64,000 bases of DNA from the NCBI RefSeq assembly GCF_019578655.1, contig NC_063260.1, positions 6,450,501 through 6,514,500 on the forward strand, written 5' to 3'. The position numbers and the translations under genes were made by a program. Position 1 is the first letter of the stretch. Every line of letters starts with the position of its first letter. Under the pieces are notes generated by a model. That model made no database searches, was not told the DNA's origin, and saw nothing but the letters and a program-made list of their open reading frames with translations. This document shows, piece after piece, positions 12,144 to 24,360 of this stretch. The stretch comes from Ricinus communis. Taxonomy: Eukaryota; Streptophyta; Magnoliopsida; Malpighiales; Euphorbiaceae.

Positions 12144-13270
12144 GAAAAGATTACTATTATACCCCGAGATTTATTAAAATTTATAAATTCAATCCTATAT
12201 TTTTACAAGTAAAATAGTATTCATTTCATGTTTATTTCCCTTAACTATTTCTTCTTTCTATCTTTTTTTTTTTTTGTTAGTCAACCGGTCAAAAAACTTA
12301 ATTGACTAAAAAAAATTTAATTTAATCTTTAAATTTATTATTAAATATCAAATTTATCTAGAATTAAATTATTAGATTTTAGTAATATTTTTTTAAATTT
12401 ATAACAATTTAATCTTATTTTCTAAAAAGTTAATTTTTAATCGATATAACTCATATATTATAAATTCTATCCATGTGTCACATTTTGAGTTTTTTTGGAT
12501 TTGAATAATTTAAATTTTTATTCACATCTTAATACTTTGATGGGAGTTGTAATTTTTTAATTTGATTTAATATAATATAAGTTAAATTAATACATTAGAG
12601 TTTAATAATTATGATGAAGAGTAAAAAAGGTATTTAATTATTTTGAAAAATTAAAAGTTGCATATTCTTTATTATTATTTATGCTCATTATAAATTCAAA
12701 GTTGAATTTTACGTATAATATCTTTGTATGCTCAAATTATCAAACTTGATTATTACCAATATTTTCAAGTAATTAAATTTGAGTATAAATATATTTTAAA
12801 TTATTATATGTCAATTAGAATCTCAAAATAATTTTATTATGTCCATTTGATTACTTAATATGCTTGAATTACATACCCCATTATACCAAAAAGTTAAATC
12901 ATGCTAAAATTCACTATTTTTATCTTTAAAAAGATTATGTTAAGATACTAGAATTATAAATGTTATATTAAAAATAAAATTACTTTATTCTGGACTAGCT
13001 CGATAGTTACATTATTCTAAGAAAATTAATTTAATAAAAATTTAATTTTAGATAGGTTTGGTACCTAATAATAAATATAATGACTAAATTGAACTTTTTT
13101 TAATCAATTAAACCTTTTGACTAGTTGACTAACATAAAAAAAATAGACGAAAGAAAATGACAGTTAATAGAAATAAACATTGATAGGGTACTAATTTATT
13201 TTTAGAAATACAGGGTTGGACTTATAGATTTTGATATACCTTAACTCATGGAGGTAATAGTAATTTTCCT
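12144..13270. mobile_element. Foldback Mutator-like element
   Basis: Left (12144 to about 12390) and right (about 13030-13270) arms are imperfect inverted copies over about 230 bases. Shared blocks include the GTTGACTAAC word next to a run of A, and TTACTATTA near the tips. The outer flanks TAATGTTAT (12135-12143) and TAATGTTTT (13271-13279) differ at one base and look like a 9-bp target duplication, which is the length used by Mutator-type transposases. The interior is AT-rich and codes for nothing recognisable, so this is a non-autonomous copy. Confidence 0.65.
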
Positions 13271-14450
13271 TAATGTTTTCTTTTAATATTTAATATTTAC
13301 CGATCTAATTAAAGCATTCAATTAATAAAATAATTTTAATTTAGTTCTTAAATGTATTATTAATTTTTTATTACATTAGAGGAATTTTAATTTTATGCTA
13401 AAATTAAAATAAATAAAAAATATTGATCGGTTACTTTTTTTATTAAAGATAAAAATTAAATGTCATTAAAATTAAAAGCTTTACTCTTATTTATAAAAAT
13501 AATTTATGTGAATTTAATATTTCATATTAAATTGAAGAATTATTTCATCCATTAAGCCCTTTTAAGTGGATTGATTACATTGAATATTTCTTTTTGTTGA
13601 TTAAGCCCTTTAACTAGATTGAATAATACTAAAAACTGAAGGGAAGACCTTTAATTCATCAGACATAAAATATAGAGGCTAACTGATTTAGTTGTATGTA
13701 TAGCGTCAGATGTTTATCTCCAATAAAAATATGTTAATGATGCAATTTATGTAAAAGCATAGCCAAAGCCATAAGTCATAATAATAAATATTTCACTTGA
13801 TAACAATATGACCACTGCCATAATTAGCTTTTAGTGGTCTCGAGACATTCATTCCCACTTCAAGTGCCAGTTGCTTGCTGAAAACTGCTGCTACTCCCAT
13901 TTACTGCAACGTGACATTGCAATATTAATGCAGGCGCATAGGCTGTTCCTCAACCAGCCTTTATAAATGTTATTTCTGGTTGTTGTCAATTTAGTCATTA
14001 TCAGTTTTTTAAGTTAGATTAAAATTGACAAAAGTAAGAATAAGCACTTGCAGTTTAGCTCAATATATAATTACGAGCCCACCGTTTAATATGTTCATTT
14101 AGGCTCTCAATGTTTGGAGAAAGGATCAATTAGACTAGATTCTTTCAAAAGAGTTCAATGAAACCCTAATTGATAATATTGTTAATGTCTCTGTTAGTGG
14201 TGAAGTATATTTAAATTTAAAATCATTCTATTGGCACCAGGTGCATCTATGCATATGAGTACTTTTCACCTTCAGATCAGCCCTTTTTAATCCTTTTTTT
14301 TTTAATTAAAATGAATGGCTATCTTCTAAATAGATAGAAATATAAAATGACTTCTTAACTGGTTACTTGTTTCTTCTTCTCCTTCCATCCAGCTTTTGAG
14401 CAAATCATAGGGATTACCCCATGATACATGTTTTATATACCTGAATCTCC
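13271..14450. other. AT-rich intergenic DNA
   Basis: No gene and no repeat end could be supported. The block at 13780-13960 is somewhat less AT-rich than its surroundings but has no coding frame. Confidence 0.4.
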
Positions 14451-14830
14451 ACTTCCAATTTTTGCTTAATGAAAACTAGATTATCAGTTTTACAACCGCC
14501 TACATACACCATAATAGATCATTAACTAGGCGACATGGAATAAATACAATTTCTAACATCCTCCCTCACGCTCAGCTTGACATGCAAACTGACCAGGTCC
14601 AAATCTATCATTACAGATAAAAGACCGGCTCTAATACTATAATAAATAAGCTTATGTAGAATTTATTTCCAAAAGCTAGCTCAAAAGAAGAGAATGTCCA
14701 ATCCATATATATACACCTTAACAAGCTAGTAATTAGGCATATAGAATAAATACAACTTCTAGTAATTAGGCATGTAGAATAAATACAACTTCTAACATGT
14801 AACATGTAATACTTTTATAAAGCTGCTATC
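14451..14830. repeat. Retroelement remnant with a short tandem duplication
   Basis: The stretch around 14555-14720 (CATCCTCCCTCACGC, then TTTCCAAAAGCTAGCTC) looks like decayed LTR/leader sequence scattered in plant genomes. Two adjacent copies of a unit of about 35 bases (AGTAATTAGGCAT followed by GTAGAATAAATACAACTTCT-like sequence) lie at about 14725-14800. The assignment rests on pattern memory only. Confidence 0.35.
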
Positions 14831-15030
14831 TCAAATCCTTTGTTTTGGGTATATCACAACTGCAATGTATTCATCGCGACTACGATGTCCATAACTGTTA
14901 CGAAGGCCGCAAACGATTATCTCTGACATAGCAAATCACAGAGTGTCGCGTATTCTGACAATAATATGGAGAAGGTGAAGAAGGCCTGAGAAATTCATAT
15001 GGCAATAATATTTCATGAATTTTGTACAGC

Positions 15031-15055
15031 GGCGGAGACTGGTATCCAGTCTCGC
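15031..15055. other. GC-rich hairpin upstream of the LINE frame
   Basis: GGCGGAGACTGG and CCAGTCTCGCC flank a TAT loop and pair over 11 bases with one bulge. It lies 9 bases before the ATG of the LINE endonuclease frame, so it may belong to the LINE leader. Confidence 0.6.
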
Positions 15056-15063
15056 CGACCGCC

Positions 15064-18000
15064 ATGAAAATCTTTAGCTGGAATTATCGAGAGATTGGGA
15101 AGCAAGCGAAAATTCGAGCTTTGCAAAAGTTCCTTTAGTTTGAGTGTCCTTCTATTGTATTCTTGATGGAAACAAAGTAAAAGGGTAGTAAGTTAGAGAA
15201 GTTAAATAGTAGTAGATTTCATTTTTCAAGTTGTTTTACCGTTGACTATAATGGTGTGGGAAGCTCCCGTAGTGGAGGTCTTTGTGTCCTTTGGAATAAT
15301 AACATAAATCACTCTTTGCTTTCTTACTCAATGCATCACATGTCCTTTAATGTGCTTTCTCATAATTCTACATAGGAATGGGTCTTCACAGGTGTTTATG
15401 GTTGGCCGGAGCGAAATAATAAGCACAATACCTGGAAGGCTAATTCCAGGTAACTATAAAGCATGGTTATATATTGGTGATTTCAATGAAATCATGTGGT
15501 CTTTTGAAAAGGTGGGGGAACTTTGAGGCATAACAGTGCTATGAATCAGTTTCTAGAAGTGGTGGAAGAGTGTGCTTTAGTTGATTTGGGTTATTGCGGC
15601 CGCAAAATCACATGGACAAATGGCCAAAGGGGTGTGAACAATATAGGAGAACGATTGGATAGAGCATTGGCAAATGAAAAGTGGTGTTTGTCCTTTTCAT
15701 TCTTTCGGGTGCAACATTTAGTCCGTATGAAATCTAACCACTCTCCAGTGCTATTGAATTTTGAAGTTGAGAGAAGCAACGGTGTGCCACTTACTAATCA
15801 AAGGGTTAAGAAAAAAAAAAAAATTCCGATTTCAGAGAATGTGGCTACATCACCAAGATTGTGAACAAATAGTCAAGGATGGGTGGACTGGCCAAACTTT
15901 TGGGGAAAAAGTGCAAACATGTGGAGATAATTTAGTGCAGTGGGATCGAGTGGCTTTTGGTAGTGTGAAGCGAAAACTAGATATTTTAAGGAGGAAATTG
16001 GAGAAGGTCCAACAAAGGGAGCATTCAGACTCGAATTTGTCAGAATAGAAAACTTTGGAGCATGAAATTAATAAGTTACTGTTACTTGAGGAGATGATAT
16101 GCATGCAAAGGTCACGAGTGCAGTGGTTACAAGAGGGTGATTGAAATACTACTTCTTTCCATAGAAAAGCTACCCAGCACCAGAAAAGAAACAAGATTGA
16201 AGGCATAAGAGATGAGGGTGGGTATGGTATAGAAAGGAGCAGGACTTTGCTAGGTTGATGACTGAATATTTTCTGAATACTTTCAAATCTGTTTCTCCTA
16301 AGAATATTCATAAAGTTCTAAATGTTGTTGAGTCTAAAGTTACTACAGAGATGAATGAACAATTGACACAACCTTATACAGCGGATGAGATATACCGAGC
16401 TTTGAAATAGATGCATATCTCTAAAGCCCCAGGTCTTGATGGTATGTCTCCTATCTTTTATAAGAAATTTTGGCATATTGTATGTGATGATGTGATTCAT
16501 ACTGCCTTAGATATCTTGAATAATGGATGTGAACCCTCTTCTCTCAATCATACTTTTATTGTTCTTATTCCTAAAGTTAAGTCACCTGAGTTCACAAAAC
16601 AATTTAGACCCATTAGCATTTGCAATATCATTGGTCGGGTAATTACCAAAGCTATGGCTAATAGATTGAAATTAATCCTACCTGATATTACTTCTCATGC
16701 ACAAAGTGCTTTTATATCTGGTAGATTAATTACAGACAATGCTATGGTAGCTTTTGAAATTTTCCACTCTATGAAAAAGAAAAAATTAGGTAAGCGACGT
16801 ATGATGGCCATTAAGCTCGATATGAGTAAAGCTTATGATAGGGAAGAGTGACCTTTTCTGGAAGCTATTATGTTTAAACTGGGGTTTGATACGAGGTGGA
16901 TTGCTCTTGTAATGCGTAACACAACTGTTTCTTATTCTCTCCTCATAAACGGTGTGCCTATGGACTGTTTTAAACCTGAAAGAGGACTCTGACAAGGGAA
17001 CCCTCTCTCTCCTTATCTTTTTTTCTCTGTGCAGAAGGCCTTTCAGCTATGATTACACATGCCGAATCCAATGGAGAGATTCATGGATTTAAAGTTGCGA
17101 GAAGTACACCGTCTGTTTCACATTTATTTTTTGCAGATGATAGCATTATCTTTGCGCGATATATAATGCAGGAGGGTGAAGAAATAGCTGAAATCCTTCA
17201 CACCTATGAAGAAGCTTCTGGACAAAAAGTCAATCTGGACAAATCCGAGATGACAACTAGTGGCAATGTAACGGATCATGTTCGTATGCAAATTATGGAC
17301 AAACTGGGGGTTGTGGCAGTTGATTCTCATGAGAAATATTTAGGCTTACCAACCACTATCGGTAAGTCTAAAAATAAAGATTTCAGAATGGTCCAGGATA
17401 AAGTGATGAATAAGATGAAGGGTTGGAAAGCGAGATCTTTATCAAAGGCAGGAAAAGAGGTCCTACTGAAGACAGTTATTCAGGCCATCCCAACCTATAC
17501 AACGAGTTGCTTTCTATTTCTTACCTCTGTTTGTAAAGGAATAGAGAGCGCAATCTCAAGATTTTGATGGGGCCAAAAGAAGGGTGAAAAGAAAGTCCAT
17601 TGGGTGGGTTGGGATCGCATGACAACTTCCAAGACAGCAGGGGGTCTTGGTTTCCGTGATCTTCATCTTTTCAATCTGGCCATGATTGCTAAACAAGCTT
17701 GGAGAATCCGAAGTGATAGACATCCTTTAACTTCCCGAACCTTAAAAGCTAAATATTTTCCACGTGGTTGTTTTGATACAGTTTCAATTGGCTATCAACC
17801 AAGTTATCTGTGGCAGAGTTTGCTAGCTTCTAGACAGTTAGTTTGGAAGAAACGGGTTGGAGGGTGGGAAATGGTTGGGATATAAAAGTTTGGCAAGATA
17901 AGTGGGTGGGTATGGACGTTACTGAACATTTGCTTTTTCGTGAGAACTCTTTACCAGCTGATGCCACAGTAGAAGTTCTTATGGACGTGGAGAATAAGAC

Positions 18001-19047
18001 TTGGAATGAGGATCTGGTACGTAGGAGTTTTACTCATGAAGAAGCAAACAAAATTCTAAAATATGCCCCTTTAGCCAAGGATTGTCGTGTGATAAGAGAT
18101 TTTGGAGATATTCTAAGTCTGGAAAGTATTCGGTATGGTCAGCATACCATCGAGCTCATTCGAGTTTGGCATCAAATGTTTCAACTCGAGTATCCTCAAG
18201 CACAACTGTGGCGTTTCTTGTACCACCAAAAATACGGCACTTCTTGTGACGAGCGATCTCGGATACACTACCAACTAAATCAAAAATGGCACAACGAGGG
18301 TGTCACGTTGAGACAATATGTCAGATTTGTGGAGAAGCTACAGAATCGTGGAAACACTTGTGCTTCCAATGCCCTGTTATGCAACAAGTGTGGTATGCGA
18401 GTCCCCTTCGTTTAGATGTATCAAATGTTGGTAATGTGGATTTTCGAGGTTATCTTTGGGAAAAGACTGAGCACTATTCCTGTGAGTATATTAACCTCTT
18501 CTGTATGCTTGCTTGGTCATTGTGGAATGCGAGAAATCGTTTCTGTTTTGAGGGGAAACAAATATGTGTGCCTGAGGTCATTGCATCGGCTCAAAGGATT
18601 CTTGGGGAGAATCAAATGCATCAGACAGCTGTAGCAGTACCATTACCACATCGACCCTTGAATGAAAATTGGCAGCCACCAAATGCAGGGAGATATAAGG
18701 TCAATACTGATGCTGGCGTCTTTAGAGATGGTTATGGGGTTTACGTCTTCGTAGTAAGGGATAGTGTTGGAAACGCTCTTCTGGCCGGTGCAAAAAGGGT
18801 GGTAATGCAGTGTAGTAGTACGGTGGCAGAGGCTTGTTCAATGAGATGGGCTTTGGAGACTATCAAGGCATGTGGCATCCGAATACTAGAAGTAGATGGT
18901 TTGAACGATAATACTTGCCCAGAAATACATGAAGAGCTGTTGGTGCAGGATATTAGAGCTGATGCTAAGGACCTAGATGTGAAATCCTTCACCTTTACTC
19001 GGCGTAATGCTAACAAAGTAGCCCATAAACTGGCTAAATTAAAATAA
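15064..19047 (+). pseudogene. Broken LINE ORF2: endonuclease, RT, RNase H
   Basis: Endonuclease: starts MKIFSWN at 15064, with GRKITWTNGQ (about 15597), ERLDRAL and the SNHSPVLL box (about 15735). Reverse transcriptase: KAPGLDGMSPIFYKKFW (about 16420), VLIPKV, FRPIS, SAFISGRLITDN (about 16710), then the FFADDSIIFAR catalytic box (about 17128) and the GLPTTIGKSKN plus GWKARSLSKAGKEVLLK thumb (17340-17480). A zinc-binding CQICGEATESWKHLCFQC segment lies at about 18315-18370. RNase H, from about 18690, keeps NTDAGVF, AEACSMRWAL and EVDGL, and ends RRNANKVAHKLAKL. Breaks occur at least near 15175, 16050, 16410, 16850 and 17565, and a further frame change lies near 17880. Confidence 0.85.
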
Positions 19048-19230
19048 TCGAACTTTTTATTATTTATTAATGAAAATATTACATATATTAAATTTCTTAA
19101 AATAAATTTTATGTATTTTAGTTTATGTGGTTTGGTTTTTTTTTTTTCAATTTTTTGATTGGGTTTTATTTATATTTATATAAAATTTCATTATAATTTA
19201 TTCACGGTAAAAAAAAAAAAAAAAAAAAAA
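15064..19230 (+). mobile_element. Decayed L1-type LINE
   Basis: In order it carries an endonuclease/exonuclease/phosphatase domain, a reverse transcriptase, a zinc-binding region and a C-terminal RNase H, then a 3' UTR and a run of about 23 A residues at 19208-19230. The order is typical of plant L1 elements with an acquired RNase H. Several stops and frameshifts break the main frame. No clear gag-like first frame was found upstream and no target duplication could be matched, so the copy may be 5'-truncated. Confidence 0.85.
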
Positions 19231-21373
19231 GAATTCGATTTATTGAATAGCATGATTCAGTTTGATTTTGAACCTGTCCTCCACTCCAAAACCCAAAATG
19301 AGACAATTAGCAATAATAAATATGAAACAGTAGGTAATCTCAAATAGTAAGATGAAAATGAAGAAAATAATAGAAGTCGGGTATGATTGATGTAATAGAA
19401 CTTTAGATACAAGATTGATAAAGCGTGATATTAGATATAGATACATTAATAAGAATAAATATGGAATAATATTATAAGTATTTATGTTTTTATTTTTATT
19501 AAATTTATAGTTTTCTTTTTTTGTTTTTATTGTATTAAAATATTAAAAATACAGTTTCTTAATGTTATTTTAAAATTACAGTTTTAATTATTTTTATTTA
19601 TTTTTGGATAGAATAATCGAAAAATAATTGTTAATTGCACCATAAATTTAAAAAAAATAAAAAAATAATAATCTTAAAAAAAATAATTATGCAGTAAAAA
19701 TAATGATTAAAATATTTTTAAATAAATATTTATGTTATATTAGTAGTTTATTAATAATATTTATTTCTTTTTATTAACTTGTTATACCGATAACAAATAA
19801 GAAAAATTTATATAATCTCACACATATTAATTATTTTTTTAATAAGTTCGACCTATAATCTAATTTGGCCTATTTTTCTTACTAAAAATATCACGTATTT
19901 TAAAAGAAATAATTTACTATTACCTAGAAAATAAGTTAAAATTAACTTTATTTTAAAAATTAAATTTTTATATATTATAAATATATGATATTTTAATATT
20001 AAATGATTGGCGTCTATTTATTTATTTTTTAAATATATATCAATTATTTATTAATTTGGTGTATAGGTGGAGATATACATAGATTCTAAAGAATAATTTT
20101 TCAAAAATAAAAATTAAAACTAACTGTTGATTTGCAGGTGCATCTATGTCGCAAGTGCATAGTAGAAAACCCTTAAATTTATATCCAATGACATTTAACC
20201 TCTTTTTTCTTTTATTTTTTTTAAATAAAAATATTAAAAATTATATAAATAGAAGTAGTAATTTTCTCTTTCCTTCTTTAAATCATAAACCACACCACAC
20301 ACAGTATCATCTAAGAAAATCGAACTATACTTTCCCACTCCATTAACCTCATCCAGCAAAATCCAAACTACCAATGATACATCATTCAAGTATTTCTGCA
20401 AATCCCTGCCGTTGCCACCATCTCTACTAATATCGACGGCTGCAACCAGCTTAGCCCCTACTCCACCAGCCGACTATCATAAACATATATAAATAATTTC
20501 AATATTGTCTTTGGTTGAAATTTAAAAAGAAAACATTTGTTTCATTTAAAAAAATATATAAAAAATATTAAAAATCTCACATTATTTAAGAAATAAGAAA
20601 TATTAATAATTTATAATAGTGAAAGTCTAATCAATCAAATAGCTAATTTTAGTCATTTTGATATTAGTTGGATCCAAATCCAAATCTATTTGTTGGGCTC
20701 TAATCTTCTCTCATTTATTTAAATAATTAAATTAATTTAGATTATTATAAGAGAAAATAAAATAAAAATAATAAAATTAAAAATATATTTTAATTTTATG
20801 AAATATATTAATTTATTAATATGAAATTTATTTAAAATTTAGTTTAATAATAATCAATTTTATATAATTTAATTATATAAAATACTAAATTAAATTTGCA
20901 AGGGTGTTAGATGGTCCTTATGTAATGCTTGTTCGGTTCGTTTTGGCTTGATGTTTGGACAGGGCTACAAAAACCATTATTATATTATGCAAATTTTGTT
21001 ATTCCTTCCGATCATGTTATTCATGTGGTTAGAAGCTATGTAATGACGCTTGTGATTGGATGAATCTCTCACATCATTTCCTCCTGCTGCGTCGTTGGCC
21101 ATTGATTATATCCTTCCTCCATTGGATGAGGCCGAAATGATTTATTATTTTGGGCTTTCTCAGGGAATGAGGGTCTTATATATATATATAAATATATATT
21201 ACGGGAAATAGGCTGTAAAATATTTTTTACGGCTAAACTTTTTACTATGTTTTGAGATCTGAATTTCTTTTATTTATATGGTTTTTTTTTTAGAATTGCA
21301 TTATAGTATTTCTCTTTTATATTTTTTAGTTTCATTTATTTTAATAAAATTATGCTAGCATCATTTTAATTAT
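19231..21373. other. AT-rich intergenic DNA
   Basis: Very AT-rich with long A and T runs. No coding frame, inverted repeat or LTR could be supported. A short block at 20340-20480 is less AT-rich but is not coding in any frame I could defend. Confidence 0.4.
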
Positions 21374-21835
21374 TCATCCAGTTATTTTTTTATTGTCATA
21401 AAAAAGTAAATAGCAGCTATAATCATAAATAATTTTAAAACCAATATTATCAAGAAAAGTTTCATTTATTGCTTTCTTAGAATCAAAATTATCAAAATTA
21501 GAAATCATTTTAGAAAGATGGTCAACAACCACATTTTTACTATCTTTTTTTATCATTGATTTCTATATCAAATTCCTTAATAAGGACCATCTATCTAATA
21601 AGATGTGGTTTAGTTAAAAGATATTTTGAAGCTGCATGATTTGAATGCATAATAATTTTAGATTTCACCAAGCAAGACCTAAATTTATTTGATGAAAACA
21701 CAACAGCAAATTTTTTTTTTCTGTGGTAGAATAATTCATTTAGGCATCATCAAGATTTTTACTAGCATAATATATAATATGCAAAGTTTTATCAACTCTT
21801 TGACCAAAAATTGCTCATAGAGCATAGGCGAATGC
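21374..21835 (-). pseudogene. Gypsy RNase H fragment
   Basis: Read on the minus strand from about 21832, the frame gives FGQRVDKTLHIIYYASKNL, MNYSTTEK, then MHSNHAASKYLL, LIRW and KNVVVDHLSK. This is the usual RNase H end of an Athila/Tat-like gypsy polyprotein (compare the family pattern GQRxDKxxHxIYYASKxL and ENVVADHLSRL). Stops interrupt it. Nothing else of the element remains nearby. Confidence 0.75.
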
Positions 21836-22574
21836 ATTATATATATGTTACTTGTAGAGTAGTAGCATTATGCTAATGCACTGCATGTATATGTATATGT
21901 ATAATTAAAATTTTTAAATAAATAGTATAAAATAAAAAATAATTTTTATTATATTTTCATAAATTTATGTAATTTATAAAATCTAAAAAAAACTTCATAA
22001 ATGGTTTTATAAATAATATAAATCCTAAAACTATATTAGAGACCAATTATGAACAACTATATTGCAAGCACTTCAATAAATTCCTTATATTTTTTTTTTA
22101 GTATAAAGCTAAAAATAGCAAAGTAATGACAACAAAAACAACAATAATAATAATAATAATTTCCTTAAAAACTTTGATACACATACTTTTATAACCATCC
22201 AATTATGAAATTATAATTATTTTTAAGCATATAACTAAATACTCTTAAATTTCAATACAATAAGAATATGAATAGTTTGTTTATTAAGAATGATATGTTA
22301 TAAATGAACATGTATAGAATTAAATTATAAGTCATTTTCAAACGGTTTGAATTGTGAAAAAGTCAGAATGTTATAGCAAAAAATAAGTTAAAAAATTTAT
22401 ATTTTGAATGAAAGTTTATATTGAATGAATCTAAATTAGTTTTTCATATGCGCAGCCGGATTAACTAAGAATACTATAAATGATATTGCCAACTGGAATT
22501 CTATATGAAATATAGATTATAGATCGTAGATTTACAGGCGACCATATTACCAATTTCTGTTGGCTGGAATGAAG
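21836..22574. other. AT-rich intergenic DNA
   Basis: No gene seen. The stretch separates the gypsy fragment from the duplicated receptor-kinase promoter. Confidence 0.4.
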
Positions 22575-22873
22575 CTTATTGCATTTCAGATTCCTATGCT
22601 TTGTCTCATATTGAACGTTGAAAACAAATCTTACGTTGTTGCTGAGAGGAAGTGGGGAAGGGGTTGTGTATTAGGATTTTGTTGTAGTTGACTACATTAA
22701 AGTCGCCAATTATATCCATAATTTCCTGTCCAGTTTCTTTTACGTGGATTGTGTTCCTTGTTAACATCATCCGCTTCCAGTTTTAGCTACGCGGTTTCAC
22801 CAAAAAGTGCTTCACTTTTTTTCAAAAAAAAACTTATATGGAAGCCGACTGTTGAAGCTAATTAGAATATATC

Positions 22874-22883
22874 CATTATAAAT
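22874..22883 (+). promoter_or_regulatory. TATA box of the truncated receptor copy
   Basis: ATTATAAATA lies about 80 bases before the ATG. The full-length copy has TATAATTAG at the matching place (about 36341-36349), so the TATA sequence is better preserved in the truncated copy. Confidence 0.45.
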
Positions 22884-22959
22884 AGCAGATTGTGTAATTA
22901 GCTTCTTTGCATCTCCTGTCTTTCTTCTTTCAATTTTAGCACTTAGGATTTCCTGCAAT

Positions 22960-24333
22960 ATGACCATTAATTTCTGCAGTAATTCTTTAGTCCTCTACTT
23001 TCTTTGTTTGCTTTACTTTGTTACCTTATCAAATGCTGGAACTTTTGATTACCCATCTGCAAATCTCTCTACTTCATGGAGAAATAGCCCCTCTCTTCCA
23101 CATTCTGTAGAATTCACAGATGGATCGACTGTGAGAGCCATTCTTCTCAGAGGAACCTTTGGTCCAAGGTTCGCTTGCGGTTTCTTCTGCAATGGAACAT
23201 GCGACTCTTATCTCTTTGCCATCTTTATTGTTCAAACCAATAGTGCTTCATATATAACCTCTCCTGCTATTGGTTTCCCTCAAGTAGTTTGGTCAGCTAA
23301 CAGAAATAATCCTGTTCGCATCAATGCGACCTTGCAGTTCACATCAGGTGGAGATTTGATCTTGAAAGATGTTGATGGAACTATAGCTTGGTCTACGAAT
23401 ACTGCGGACAAGTCTGTTGCAGGCTTAAACTTGACTGATATGGGAAATCTTGTGCTTTTTGATGATAAAGATAGAGTAGTTTGGCAATCTTTTGATCACC
23501 CAACTGACTCTTTGGTTCCTGGACAAAAGCTGGTATCAGGAAAGAAACTTATCCCTAGTGTTTCTGCAACAAATTGGACTCAATTGAGTTTGCTTTTGAT
23601 CTCCGTTACTGATGAAGGCATGTTTGCTTCAGTAGAGTCTAATCCACCACAGGTGTATGAAGAACTTCAAGTTTATGGCAAAAAGACTAATAGAGAACCA
23701 ACCTATGTCACTCTTCGAAATGGAAGCTTTGCATTGTTTGCAAATTCTTCTGAGCCAAGTGAGCCAGATATGTTCGTGAACGTTCCTCAGGCCTCATCAA
23801 CACAATATGCAAGATTTTTTGCTGATGGGCATTTGAGAGTTTACGAGTGGGGAACAAATGGGTGGACAGTAGTAGCAGATCTGCTTTCATCTCCAGGGTA
23901 TGAATGTTTCTACCCTACAGTTTGTGGGAATTATGGCATTTGCTCAGATAGACAGTGCAGTTGTCCTTCGACGGCCTATTTCAAGCAGATAACTGATAGA
24001 CAGCCTAATCTTGGGTGTTCTGCAATTACTCCCTTGTCTTGTGGAGCTTCACAAAATCATAGTTTCTTAGAGCTCAAAGATACAACCTATTCCTCCTTTC
24101 AGGCAGACCTTCAAAATGTGGATTCAGAGAGTTGCAAGATGGCTTGTCTAAAGAATTGCTCGTGCAAAGCTGCAATTTTTCAATATGGTTCTGATTCTGC
24201 CAATGGTTTTTGCTACATGCCAAATGAGATATTTTCATTGATGAACAATGATAAGGAAAAAACTCATTACAACTCTACCGTATACTTAAAGGTGCAGGAT
24301 GCCCCAAAGTTGCCAAATGTTCCAGTCGTGTGA
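22960..24333 (+). CDS. Truncated G-type lectin receptor copy (ectodomain only)
   Basis: A 457-residue frame with a hydrophobic N-terminal signal peptide (about 1-26), a B-type (G-type) lectin domain (about 60-185, with VVWSANRNNPV and VWQSFDHPTDS), a cysteine-rich EGF-like turn (about 315-335) and a PAN domain (about 358-445). It stops at TGA (24331) where the full-length paralogue reads CAA, just before the basic stretch, membrane segment and kinase. The frame is fully open, so if expressed it would give a secreted lectin/PAN protein. It could be a decoy or partner of the full-length receptor, or simply a pseudogene that has not yet decayed. Protein identity to the paralogue is complete over the central part. 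Adjacent DNA past 24360 is unrelated. Confidence 0.75.
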   Translation: MTINFCSNSLVLYFLCLLYFVTLSNAGTFDYPSANLSTSWRNSPSLPHSVEFTDGSTVRAILLRGTFGPRFACGFFCNGTCDSYLFAIFIVQTNSASYITSPAIGFPQVVWSANRNNPVRINATLQFTSGGDLILKDVDGTIAWSTNTADKSVAGLNLTDMGNLVLFDDKDRVVWQSFDHPTDSLVPGQKLVSGKKLIPSVSATNWTQLSLLLISVTDEGMFASVESNPPQVYEELQVYGKKTNREPTYVTLRNGSFALFANSSEPSEPDMFVNVPQASSTQYARFFADGHLRVYEWGTNGWTVVADLLSSPGYECFYPTVCGNYGICSDRQCSCPSTAYFKQITDRQPNLGCSAITPLSCGASQNHSFLELKDTTYSSFQADLQNVDSESCKMACLKNCSCKAAIFQYGSDSANGFCYMPNEIFSLMNNDKEKTHYNSTVYLKVQDAPKLPNVPVV

Positions 24334-24360
24334 AATGCCCCAGCCGAAGCTATACTTCGT

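Larger units (their letters stand above)
22575..24360 (+). repeat. Left copy of a segmental duplication
   Basis: Sequence from about 22575 to 24360 aligns with about 36018-37800, covering promoter, leader and the extracellular half of the receptor gene. The alignment starts at GCATTTCAGATTCCTAT and ends at ACTTC just after the stop codon. Beyond 24360 the two loci share nothing obvious, so the duplication breakpoint falls between the ectodomain and the membrane segment. Confidence 0.85.
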
